Source: Nonomuraea turkmeniaca (GTDB taxonomy: Bacteria; Actinomycetota; Actinomycetes; Streptosporangiales; Streptosporangiaceae). Taken from it: a stretch of 64,000 bases of DNA. Numbering within the stretch: the first letter of the stretch is position 1; every line of letters starts with the position of its first letter. Shown here in pieces: positions 23,855 to 31,816 of this stretch. The notes beneath the pieces were generated by a model. It saw nothing but the letters and a program-made list of their open reading frames with translations. It had not been told where the DNA came from and searched no databases. Both the position numbers and the translations under genes were made by a program. The stretch is taken from the NCBI RefSeq assembly GCF_005889735.1, contig NZ_VCKY01000010.1, forward strand, positions 1 through 64,000, read 5' to 3'.

Positions 23855-24754
23855 ATGAACATCGGTGCTAGATCGTGCTGGACGGCACGGCCTCGGGCGA
23901 GACGGGGGACGGCGAGGATGCTCGCCACGGCAGTCCTGAGCACGGCGACATGCGGCGCCGGCCTGCTGACGGCCGATTCTGGAACGGTCCAAGCAGCGGT
24001 CCATCCCGGCTTCAAGGACGGCGGCGTCCCGGCTGCCGCGGCGGCGCCACAAGCCGGCGCCGATCTGGCGGAAACCTGGTCGAAGGCGTCGCAGGCGCTG
24101 CTCCACCCGCTGTTGACCGCGGCTCAGGACGTGCGAGGCCGCCCGGTCGACTGCCGCCGTGTCAAGTGCGTGGCGCTCACCTTCGACGACGGCCCCGGCC
24201 AGTACACGGACGCGTTGCTGCGCCAGTTGCGGGCCCATCGCGCGCGGGCCACGTTCTTCGTCGTGGGGCAGAACGTCGCCGCGTACCCCGGCATCCTGCG
24301 CCGCACCGTCGCGGCCGGGCACGAGATCGGCAGCCACACCTGGTCGCACTCCGACCTGACCCGGCTGTCGCCGGTGGGCGTGCGTGCCGAGCTGGCCCGC
24401 ACCGACCAGGCGATCAGGGCCGCGACGGGGCTCGTGCCCCGTCTCATGAGGCCGCCGTACGGGGCGTTCAACGCCTCTGTGCGGATGCAGACGACGCGTC
24501 CCCTGGTGATGTGGAGCGTGGACACGCTCGACTGGTTGCACCGCGACAGCACCAGGGTCGCCAAGAAGACGATCAAGTCGGTACGCCCCGGCAGCATCGT
24601 GCTCTTCCACGACATCCACCCCACGACCGTGCGGGCCATGCCGCGGATTCTGAAGACCCTGTCGGCGCGCGGCTACAAGTTCGTCACCGTCAGCCACTTG
24701 TTCGGCGGCAAGCCGCCGCGCCTGGTCTACAGCGGCGTCTCCAGCCTCCTCTGA
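23855..24754 (+). CDS. Secreted polysaccharide deacetylase (NodB domain)
   Basis: 299 residues, ATG preceded by AGGGGGAC. A long Arg-rich signal sequence (to about residue 48, ending VQAAV) is followed by a short linker and the NodB domain. Motifs are ALTFDDGPGQYTDALL (catalytic and metal Asp), GHEIGSHTWSHSDL (metal His pair), RLMRPPYGAFN and VMWSVDTLDW, with IVLFHDIHPTT near the end. It would remove N-acetyl or O-acetyl groups from peptidoglycan, chitin or xylan outside the cell. It is a single gene, convergent with the Vgb-like lipoprotein gene two bases away. Confidence 0.94.
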   Translation: MNIGARSCWTARPRARRGTARMLATAVLSTATCGAGLLTADSGTVQAAVHPGFKDGGVPAAAAAPQAGADLAETWSKASQALLHPLLTAAQDVRGRPVDCRRVKCVALTFDDGPGQYTDALLRQLRAHRARATFFVVGQNVAAYPGILRRTVAAGHEIGSHTWSHSDLTRLSPVGVRAELARTDQAIRAATGLVPRLMRPPYGAFNASVRMQTTRPLVMWSVDTLDWLHRDSTRVAKKTIKSVRPGSIVLFHDIHPTTVRAMPRILKTLSARGYKFVTVSHLFGGKPPRLVYSGVSSLL

Positions 24755-24755
24755 C

Positions 24756-25808
24756 CTATCCCGAGGTTGTCCGGATGAGGAGCAACGCGTCCTGGCCGGA
24801 CGCGGCGCCCCACACCTCGCCCGGGCGCCCGTGGATCTGGCGCACCTGCGCGGCCTCGCCGTTCGCGGGGGTGAAGCGCTCGGTGGCGGGGTCGAAGCTG
24901 ATCAGCCGGTCGCTGCCGAAGTCGCTGATCCACACGATGTCGGCGGAGTCGACGTAGACGGCGTACGGCTGGGGGGCGTCCCCGGGGAGCGGCCATTCCT
25001 TCCAGGCTCCGGAGGCGGGGTCGTAACGGCCCAGGCGGCCGCCGTTCCACTCGCTGACCCAGACGCGGCCGGTGCTGTCGGCCCAGACACGGCGGGCGCC
25101 CTGACCCGCGGTCGGGGGTTCGAGGACCGTGGCGCGGCCGGTGTCCGGGGTGATCCTGGCGATGTGGCTGCCGGCCAGCGAGGCGTAGTAGACGTCGCCG
25201 TCCGGGGTGGTGGTGATCCCGTACGGGCCGGCGCCGCGCGGGGCGTCGTACACGTCGATCTTGCCCGAGTCCGGGGCGAGGCGGCCGTAGACGCCGCTCT
25301 GGCCGGTGAACCAGAGCACGCCCTTGGCGTCGAACACCGCCGTGTTGAGGTCGGCGCCCGCGCGGTCGCCGGGGAGCGGGTAGGCGCGGACCTGGCGGCT
25401 CTCGGCGTCGACCCGGACGATCGCGTTGAGGCCGCTGTCGGTCACCCAGGCGTGGCCGCCCGGCCCGGTGATGACGCCGTGCGGCCGGGAGCCGTCACCC
25501 AGCGGCACCTGCGTGACCTTGCCGGTCTTGGGGTCGAGATGGCCGAGGTAGCCCGCGTGCTGCGCGGTGAACCACACGCCGCCGTCGGCGGCCGGGGCCA
25601 CGTCGTGCGGCCCGGCCCCGCTCGGCACCTCGAACCGCTGAACGGCCGGCCCGGCGTTCCGCGCCGGGGCATCCGTCTGAGGCGGAGCGCCGGTCTGCGC
25701 GGGTGCGGTGGTCCGGGGAGGTGCGGCGGGCGATGCGGTGCAGGCGGCGAGCACGAGGAACACCGCCAGCGGTGCGCTTCGCGTCAGTACGCTTGCCAAG
25801 CGGGTCAC
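24756..25808 (-). CDS. Virginiamycin B lyase-like beta-propeller lipoprotein
   Basis: 350 residues from GTG 25808 with AAGGAG six bases upstream. The signal peptide ends VLAACTA (lipobox), then a Pro/Thr/Ala linker leads into a propeller of about six to seven blades (FEVPSGAGPHDVAPAADGGV; LGHLDPKTGKVTQVPLGDGS; HGVITGPGGHAWVTDSGLN). The repeats match the Vgb/streptogramin lyase and SMP-30 families. Only some members cleave streptogramin B, and a membrane-anchored form is atypical for a resistance enzyme, so I would not infer antibiotic resistance. It starts two bases after the phosphatase gene ends, in one operon. Confidence 0.85.
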   Translation of the reverse strand: MTRLASVLTRSAPLAVFLVLAACTASPAAPPRTTAPAQTGAPPQTDAPARNAGPAVQRFEVPSGAGPHDVAPAADGGVWFTAQHAGYLGHLDPKTGKVTQVPLGDGSRPHGVITGPGGHAWVTDSGLNAIVRVDAESRQVRAYPLPGDRAGADLNTAVFDAKGVLWFTGQSGVYGRLAPDSGKIDVYDAPRGAGPYGITTTPDGDVYYASLAGSHIARITPDTGRATVLEPPTAGQGARRVWADSTGRVWVSEWNGGRLGRYDPASGAWKEWPLPGDAPQPYAVYVDSADIVWISDFGSDRLISFDPATERFTPANGEAAQVRQIHGRPGEVWGAASGQDALLLIRTTSG

Positions 25809-25810
25809 GG

Positions 25811-26554
25811 CTACTCCTTCAATGATCGCCATTCGTCGACGCCGATCCTGGCCACCGGGTCGCCGTCGCCAGGGACGAAGACGAACGTGTCGCCCTCGGC
25901 CGAGGACAGGCCGGTGGCGCGGGCCAGGTTGAATCCGTGCGAGACCAGCACGGTGTTGACGCCCGCGGCGGGACGGGCGTCCAGCAGGCGGCGCAGCGCC
26001 GCGGCCAGCGCGGCGTCGTCGGCGCCTGGGTAGACCTCGTTGATGAGGTCACGGCTCTCCCGCGCCTGGCCGAACGCGAGCTCGGCGGTCTCTCGAGTGC
26101 GCCGGTAGGGGCTGGCGAGCACCTGGCCGATGGGGATGCGCAGCCTTCTGACGGCCTGGCCGATCTCCCGCGCCTGCGCCCTGCCCTCCTCGGAGAGGTT
26201 GCGCTGGGTGGCAGGGTCGGCGAGGTCCGGCGTGGGGTCGTCCTGGGTGGCCTCGCTCGCCGTGTGACGGACGTAGAGCACGTAGCCACCGCGCCGCAAC
26301 CGCGCGACGAGCCCGGCATCCGCCGTGGCCGGTCCGGCGCCCGCCGTGGCCTGCCCGGTCGGCGAGGCCCCGGGTGCGGTGGGCGTCGCTTCAGCCGAGG
26401 GTGACGTCGTCTGGGGCGCGGGTGATGCGGGCGCGGGCGTCGCGGGCACCGGTGTCGCAGGCGCGGGCGCGGACGTCGCGGGCGGGGAGGCCTGGGCGCC
26501 GCATCCGGCCAGGAGACAGGCGCAGGCGGCGAGCAGCGCCAAGCTGGACCTCAC
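25811..26554 (-). CDS. Histidine phosphatase (phosphoglycerate-mutase-like) lipoprotein
   Basis: 247 residues from GTG 26554. The start is supported by a -10 box seven bases upstream (leaderless message) and by the signal peptide that follows at once (VRSSLALLAACACLLAGCGA, lipobox LAGC). A low-complexity Pro/Ala/Thr stretch of about 55 residues follows. The catalytic domain has YVLYVRHTASEATQ (nucleophilic His, RHT instead of the usual RHG), ASPYRRTRETAELAFG, and VLVSHGFNL with the second His. It is a surface-anchored phosphatase of unknown substrate, in an operon with the Vgb-like protein. Confidence 0.9.
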   Translation of the reverse strand: MRSSLALLAACACLLAGCGAQASPPATSAPAPATPVPATPAPASPAPQTTSPSAEATPTAPGASPTGQATAGAGPATADAGLVARLRRGGYVLYVRHTASEATQDDPTPDLADPATQRNLSEEGRAQAREIGQAVRRLRIPIGQVLASPYRRTRETAELAFGQARESRDLINEVYPGADDAALAAALRRLLDARPAAGVNTVLVSHGFNLARATGLSSAEGDTFVFVPGDGDPVARIGVDEWRSLKE

Positions 26555-26561
26555 GCCCTCG

Positions 26562-26589
26562 ACGCTACGCCCGCCGACCGCAAAGTCAT
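26562..26589 (-). promoter_or_regulatory. Promoter of the phosphatase/Vgb-like operon
   Basis: On the minus strand, ATGACT (26589-26584) and TAGCGT (26567-26562) are 16 bases apart. The -10 box is identical to that of the ssu leader, and again only seven bases separate it from the start codon, predicting a leaderless mRNA. Confidence 0.55.
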
Positions 26590-26675
26590 GTAAAACGCAA
26601 GCAGCCCCACCCCCAGACGTGCCTGAACTTTTCCTGAAACGCCCTCGTATCTCGTGATGTGAGCGGTGATCGCGC

Positions 26676-27272
26676 ATGAACCCCCGTCAGAAAGGACGCA
26701 GCGGCACCGGCAGCAGGGACACCGCGCAGGCCGGCCGGCCCGGCCTGCGCGGGCTGCGGGCCGCGGTGTTCGCGGTCGTCTGCGTGTACGCCGCTCTGGG
26801 GATGCACATGCTGGCCGGGGGCCCAGGCGCCGGCCTGGGGACCGTCGCCGCGGCGACCGCCGCGACCGGGGCGGGCGCGTTCTTCCTGGCCCGCCGTCGC
26901 CGCTCCATGGGGACGCTGGTCGTGGCCTCGTTCACGGCCCAGTACGGCATGCATCAGCTGTTCAGCTCGGGTGCCACGACCTTGTCGGACCATCACGGCG
27001 GAGGCGGGCTCCAAGCGGGGATCGGCATGCTGGCGGCCCACGTGATGGTCACGATCATGTGCGCGTGGTGGCTGGAGCGGGGCGAGACGGCGCTGGTGAC
27101 GCTCCTGCTGTTGCTGGCCTGCTCCCTACGGAGCCTGTGGCTCACCGCCAGGCTCTCGACCTCCCCGCCACCCCGTCCGGGCCCGATCACGGCAGTCGCG
27201 TCCGGCGTTCTCGCACCCCAGGTCCTGGCCTGGACGATGTGCCGCCGGGGACCGCCGCGTACCGCAGGATGA
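26676..27272 (+). CDS. Membrane protein of unknown function
   Basis: 198 residues from ATG 26676. About four to five hydrophobic helices are visible (LRAAVFAVVCVYAALGMHML, GLGTVAAATAATGAGAFFLA, GIGMLAAHVMVTIMCAWWLE, ETALVTLLLLLACSLRSLWL). A His-containing loop (FTAQYGMHQLFSSGATTLSD, then HHGGGG) sits between helices and could bind a metal. The long C-terminal tail is Pro/Thr-rich. The next gene is a decayed PepSY-type transporter-like protein, a family tied to iron or copper handling, so a metal link is possible. No ribosome site of standard strength is apparent. Confidence 0.65.
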   Translation: MNPRQKGRSGTGSRDTAQAGRPGLRGLRAAVFAVVCVYAALGMHMLAGGPGAGLGTVAAATAATGAGAFFLARRRRSMGTLVVASFTAQYGMHQLFSSGATTLSDHHGGGGLQAGIGMLAAHVMVTIMCAWWLERGETALVTLLLLLACSLRSLWLTARLSTSPPPRPGPITAVASGVLAPQVLAWTMCRRGPPRTAG

Positions 27273-27375
27273 CGTGAGTCCGCAGCCCACGTGACGAACA
27301 CGTCCGTGCGGCCGTCTCGTCGTGGCCGGACGCCGGCCGCGACCGTCCCCTGCTGTTCGCGCACGCCGCTGTCGT

Positions 27376-28080
27376 GTGCGTGCCTCCGGAACGGAGCCCA
27401 CCGGCACGTATCTGTGGTGGACCGGCCGCCGCACCCGCGGGAAGGCTCCGGGCTCGGCCCGCGGCCGGCTGCGCCGCCTGCACGTCTGGGTAGGGGTCGG
27501 CTCGGACGCGGTGGTCGTGTTCCTAGTGCTCTCCGGGCTGCCCTGGTCGGGCGTGTGGGGCGACGGGCTGCAGCGGATCCAGGAGCGTACCGGCTCTACC
27601 GCCCCGAACGCCGGCGACTTCCCGCACACCTCCACTCCACCCCTGTCCGGTGACCTCTCCGCCCACCCCGACGCCAAGGTGCCATGGGCGGCGGAACGGC
27701 TGCCCGTCCCCGAGTCCGCGAGCTCCGCGTCGTACGGATGGGCCGAGTACGGCACCATGGCCAAGGTCGTCGAGCAGGGCATCGCGCTGCACGAGGGCCG
27801 CAGGTACGGCCCGGCCAACCTGGTCGTGATGCTCGCCGCCTGCCTGGCGCTCATCACGCTCGTGGTCACCGGCGTGTGGATGTGGTGGAAACGCCGCCCG
27901 CGAGGCCGCGCCGGAGCGCCCGCCCGCCCGTCGGACCGGCGCACCGCGTACGGGGTGATCGCCGTCATGGCGGTGCTCGGGCTGCTGTTCCCCCTGGCGG
28001 GGGTCACGATGGCGGCGACCCTGCTGCTGGACCGGCTCGTGTTGCGGCGCATCCCGGCGGTCGCGCGGTTCGCCGGCTGA
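27376..28080 (+). pseudogene. Truncated PepSY-associated membrane protein
   Basis: The frame reads GTYLWWTGRRTRGKAPG, LRRLHVWVGVGSDAVVVFLV, LSGLPWSGVWGDGLQRIQER, then after a short stretch YGWAEYGTMAKVVEQGIALH and three more membrane segments to the stop at 28080. Full-length PepSY-TM proteins are roughly 450-500 residues; here the first helix and PepSY domain are missing, and the second PepSY domain seems deleted between LPVPESA and SASYGWAEYG. The GTG at 27376 is only the first possible start, with no ribosome site. The remains are a damaged gene, although a short stable product cannot be excluded. Confidence 0.6.
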
Positions 28081-28083
28081 GGA

Positions 28084-30018
28084 TCAACCGCCGGCCGGGT
28101 ACGGCGGGCCGAGGCTCCAGGCGTGGGCCGTCTGGTCCCTGCTGCCGCTGACGGCGATCGGCCGGCCGTCGAGCAGACCGATCGCCACCGACCAGACGCA
28201 GTCGGCGTGCCCGGTGAACGGCGTGCCGAGTTGTTTCCTCGTGCCCAGGTCCCACACCCGCACGGTCGTGTCCTCGCCACCGGTCACGGCCACGGGCGTG
28301 CCGTCCAGGTTGGCGATCGCGACCGACCAGACCCACCCGGAGTGCCCGGCCATCGGCGCACCGAGCTGCTTCCTGGCGCCCAGATCCCACACCCGCACCG
28401 TCATGTCCTCGCCGCCGGTGACCGCGACCGGCGTGCCGTCCAGATTGCCGATCGCGACCGACCGCACCCACCCGGAGTGCCCGGTCATCGGTGCACCGAG
28501 CTGCTTCCTGGAGTTCAGGTCCCACACCCGCACGGTCGCGTCGTCGCCGGCGGTCACCGCGAGCGGCGTGCCGCCGACCTGGCCGACGGCCACCGCCCAC
28601 ACCGCGCCCTGGTGGCCGGCCAGGGGCGTGCCGAGTTGCTCGCCCGTCCGCAGGTCCCAGACGCGGGCGGTGCCGTCGGCGGAGGCCGTGACGGCGGCGT
28701 GCGTGCCGCCGATCCGGCCGGTCGCCACGCCCTTGACGTCGCCTTCGTGCCCGGCCAGAGTTCGTGATCCGCCCTTGGCGAGGTCCCATACGCGGGCCGT
28801 GTCGTCGTCGCCGGCGGTGACGGCGATCGGCACGCCGTCGAGCTGGTCCAGCGCGGCGCCTCTGACCCACTCCGTGTGGCCGGCGAGCGGCTGCCCGATC
28901 GGCTGCGAGGTACGCAGGTTCCAGACGCGGGCGGTCTCGTCGTCCGAGCCCGTCAGCGTGACGGGAACGCCGTCGAGCGTGCCGACGGCCACCGCCCGCA
29001 CGTCGTTGGTGTGGCCGGACAGCGGCTTGCCGATCTCCTTGCCGAACGGGGTGCCCTGCGCGGTCGTGCGTACGGGCCCGGGGTCGCGGACGACGGCCGG
29101 CTCCGGCCACATCGCCACCGCCAGCACCACGGCCGCGACCGCCGCGGCGACGGCCGCCAGCGCGCTCCGTGGCACCCTCCGCTTGGGTTCGGGCGGCGGC
29201 TCGGTGAGCCCCGCGGCCGGGAGGGTGTCGCCGCCGGTCAGGGCGCGGACCAGGTCGTCGGCGGCGAGCCGGCGTTCGGGGTCCTTGTCCAGGCAGGCGC
29301 TCACCAGAGGTGACAACGATTCCGGCACGCCGGTCAGGTCCGGCTCCTCGTACAGGAGTGCGTGCAGCACCGCCGGGACCGTCGCGCCCGCGAACGGCCG
29401 GCGCCCGGTGGCCGCGTACACCATCGTGGCGGCCCAGCTGAACACGTCCGCGGCCGGCCCGATCTGGTCGGAGCTGACCTGCTCGGGCGCCGTGTAGCCG
29501 GGCGTGCCGAACGCCCCGGACTGGGTGACCGCGTGATCGAGCGCCCGCGAGATGCCGAAGTCGATCACCACCGGGCCCTCGGGTCCGAGGATGACGTTGG
29601 CGGGCTTGAAGTCGCGGTGCACGACCCCGGCGCGGTGGATCGCGGCCAGCGCGGTCGCGGTCGCGATCGCCAGCCGATCCAGCCCGCCGCCGGTACGCGG
29701 CCCCTCCTGCCTGACCACGCGGTCGAGGGACTCGCCGCGCACGTACTCGCTCACGATGTACGGCCGGTCCTCGTGCATCCCCATGTCGAGCACCCGGGCG
29801 GTGCAGAACGGCGCCACCCGTCGCGCGAGATCCACCTGCCGGAAGAACCTGCGCCGCTCTTCTGCGTCCTCCGACATCCGGGCGTGCAGGACCTTGATCG
29901 TGACCTCGTCGCCGGACGGGCTCAGGCCGCGATACACCGTGCCCTGGCCACCCTCACCGAGGAAACCGGTGAGCCGGTAGCCGGAGATCTGCCCGAGTTC
30001 GGGCTGTGGACGCGACAA
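28084..30018 (-). CDS. Membrane Ser/Thr protein kinase with C-terminal WD40 propeller
   Basis: 644 residues. The TTG start at 30018 (AAGGTG four bases before it) is the only start that keeps the whole kinase domain. Kinase motifs: GEGGQGTVYRGL (P-loop), VTIKVLHAR (Lys), VVHRDFKPANVIL (catalytic loop), VVIDFGIS (DFG) and GTPGYTAPEQV. After a Pro-rich linker, one membrane helix (ALAAVAAAVAAVVLAVAMW) leads to about seven WD40 repeats with near-identical units (GHSGWVRSVAIGNLDGTPVA; VTGGEDMTVRVWDLG). The propeller would be outside the cell and could sense or bind a ligand. Two adjacent blades are almost identical at DNA level, pointing to recent duplication. It is convergent with the PepSY remnant. 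Confidence 0.94.
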   Translation of the reverse strand: MSRPQPELGQISGYRLTGFLGEGGQGTVYRGLSPSGDEVTIKVLHARMSEDAEERRRFFRQVDLARRVAPFCTARVLDMGMHEDRPYIVSEYVRGESLDRVVRQEGPRTGGGLDRLAIATATALAAIHRAGVVHRDFKPANVILGPEGPVVIDFGISRALDHAVTQSGAFGTPGYTAPEQVSSDQIGPAADVFSWAATMVYAATGRRPFAGATVPAVLHALLYEEPDLTGVPESLSPLVSACLDKDPERRLAADDLVRALTGGDTLPAAGLTEPPPEPKRRVPRSALAAVAAAVAAVVLAVAMWPEPAVVRDPGPVRTTAQGTPFGKEIGKPLSGHTNDVRAVAVGTLDGVPVTLTGSDDETARVWNLRTSQPIGQPLAGHTEWVRGAALDQLDGVPIAVTAGDDDTARVWDLAKGGSRTLAGHEGDVKGVATGRIGGTHAAVTASADGTARVWDLRTGEQLGTPLAGHQGAVWAVAVGQVGGTPLAVTAGDDATVRVWDLNSRKQLGAPMTGHSGWVRSVAIGNLDGTPVAVTGGEDMTVRVWDLGARKQLGAPMAGHSGWVWSVAIANLDGTPVAVTGGEDTTVRVWDLGTRKQLGTPFTGHADCVWSVAIGLLDGRPIAVSGSRDQTAHAWSLGPPYPAGG

Positions 30019-30254
30019 TGCCCACCTTCTTCATGGCAGCAGGGACCTCAGCACTGGATACTACGATCGACATGGAATACCTGGATTACCCGAAAAGGCG
30101 ACATAAGTAGTCATATGCCGCCCTTTCTGGCGAGCATCATCAAGAAGACATTCAGCGTTTTCCGGTTGCTCATCTCGGAGTAGTCCTGGCACTACCGCCG
30201 GGACGGGTCGCAGCGCCATGGAGATCCGGTCGGGCGGCGGCGAGCGTAGACGGC

Positions 30255-31664
30255 ATGACTTTCGTGACCACTACCCTCCTGCTCGCGGCGCTGGCCGTCG
30301 TGCCGGCCACGCAGGACGACTGGGAGCCGTGCACCGGCGCGGACCGGCCCGCGGACATGGAATGCGCCTCCGTCGAGGTGCCGCTCGACTGGGCGAAGCC
30401 GAACGGCCGCACTCTTACGCTGCGCATCGCCCGGCTGCCCGCGACCGGCACGAGGACCGGCACCGTGGTCAGCATCCCGGGTGGACCCGGCGGGTCGGGG
30501 ATCGACGACCTCACGTACTACGGGAAGAGCTTCGCGCACCTGCGGGACCGGTTCGACGTGGTCAGCCTCGAGCCGCGCAACGCGACCACGTACGGCCGGC
30601 TGCCGCAGCGGTGCTTCGCGACCGGCCCCTGGCTCACCCGGCCCGACAGCCGGGACGAGTACGCCCGGCTCGGTGTGACCGTGCGGGCGAAGGCGCAGGA
30701 GTGCAGGAAACTCGACCCCGAGTTCTTCGACCACCTCGACTCGGCCTCCGTCGCGCGGGACATCGACGCCGTACGCGCCGTCATCGGCGAGGAGCGGCTG
30801 AGCTTCATCGCCACCTCCTACGGTGGCGTGCCGGCGGTCGCCTACGCCCGGCTGTTCCCTGCGCGGGTCCGGGCCATGTACCTGGACGGGGCCGTCAACC
30901 AGTTGCGTGACGCCGCCACGGAGGCTCGGGTCCGGTACCGGACGTACGAGACGCAGTTCGGCCGGTTCGTGGCGTGGTGCGGGTCGTCCGGGGCGTGCGG
31001 CGAGGACGTGGAGGGGCGGTGGCGGCGGCTGGTGGACGCGGCGGACCGGGCGCCGATCCCGGTGGCGGGCGAGCGGGTGGCGTACAGCGGGTTCGACCTG
31101 CAGGTGGCCGCGATGCCGCACCTGGTGGGGCCGGGTCCGGCGCCCGAGTACCCACGCTGGCGACAGCTCGCCCAGGCCATCGCGCGGGCGGAGGAAGGGG
31201 ACGCCGGCGGGTTCGCCGCCTACGTGAAGGCCGGGGTCGGGAGCCTCAAGCCGCCGTCGTTCGTGGGCATGAACGCCACGATGTGCGCCGACGGGCTGCG
31301 CTTCCGCGACCATCGCGAGTACCGGGCGGTGCGGGCGCTCGGCGAGCAGGTCTCGCCGAACCTGGACGGGATGGGGTTGTGGCACCGGCTCGGCTGCACG
31401 GGCTGGCCCGCGCCGGTGACCAACCCGGCCGCGCGGCTGCCCGCCGGTCTGCCGCCGTTCCTCGGCGCGGGCACGTGGACCGACTACGACGACACCGCCG
31501 ACCTCGTGCGGCGGGTGCCGGGGTCGGCGACTGTCCGGTACGACGGTCATGGGCACGGGCTCTACCTGACCGGGAACGGCTGCGTCATCGCGCACGCGAA
31601 CGCGTACCTGACCGACCTGCGCCTGCCCCCGCCCGGCACCACCTGTCGCCCAGGGGGTTCGTGA
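30255..31664 (+). CDS. Secreted alpha/beta hydrolase, S33 tripeptidyl-aminopeptidase-like
   Basis: 469 residues with a short signal peptide (MTFVTTTLLLAALAVVPATQ). Typical elements are CASVEVPLDWAKPNGRTL, the oxyanion region IPGGPGGSGIDDL, the nucleophile elbow ATSYGGVPAVAYARLFP (Ser in T-S-Y-G-G; the usual first Gly is replaced) and the catalytic His in YDGHGHGLYLTGNGC. Cysteine pairs such as WCGSSGAC fit an exported protein. Relatives release N-terminal tripeptides or act as esterases. Spacing from the divergent kinase gene is 236 bases, which holds nothing I can name beyond two ORFs of about 20 codons. It ends before a 50-bp tandem repeat. Confidence 0.9.
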   Translation: MTFVTTTLLLAALAVVPATQDDWEPCTGADRPADMECASVEVPLDWAKPNGRTLTLRIARLPATGTRTGTVVSIPGGPGGSGIDDLTYYGKSFAHLRDRFDVVSLEPRNATTYGRLPQRCFATGPWLTRPDSRDEYARLGVTVRAKAQECRKLDPEFFDHLDSASVARDIDAVRAVIGEERLSFIATSYGGVPAVAYARLFPARVRAMYLDGAVNQLRDAATEARVRYRTYETQFGRFVAWCGSSGACGEDVEGRWRRLVDAADRAPIPVAGERVAYSGFDLQVAAMPHLVGPGPAPEYPRWRQLAQAIARAEEGDAGGFAAYVKAGVGSLKPPSFVGMNATMCADGLRFRDHREYRAVRALGEQVSPNLDGMGLWHRLGCTGWPAPVTNPAARLPAGLPPFLGAGTWTDYDDTADLVRRVPGSATVRYDGHGHGLYLTGNGCVIAHANAYLTDLRLPPPGTTCRPGGS

Positions 31665-31710
31665 CCACGGGCCTGGGCGACAGCGATCAGCCCCCGCCCG
31701 ACCACCGGCA

Positions 31711-31810
31711 GGGGCAGCCGCGAACCGGCCGCCGCGGGCAGCAGCGCCGCGACGGCCGGTGGGGCAGCCGCGAGCCGGCCGCCGCGGGCAGCGGCACCGC
31801 GACGGCCGGT
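31711..31810. repeat. Tandem duplication of a 50-bp hairpin unit (convergent terminator)
   Basis: Two adjacent 50-base copies (31711-31760 and 31761-31810) differ at only three positions. Each contains a long inverted repeat (ACCGGCCG-C-CGCGG against CCGCG-A-CGGCCGGT). They lie between the S33 gene and the convergent DUF5682-like gene, so they probably act as a doubled bidirectional terminator. Confidence 0.8.
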
Positions 31811-31816
31811 TCGCAG

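Noticed and set aside
24756-25808. Streptogramin resistance gene (vgb)
   Set aside because: Only fold-level similarity is visible, and the protein is a surface lipoprotein next to a phosphatase. Resistance is not supported.
30119-30187. 22-codon plus-strand and 20-codon minus-strand ORFs before the S33 gene
   Set aside because: No ribosome site or codon signal; short ORFs expected by chance in an AT-richer gap.
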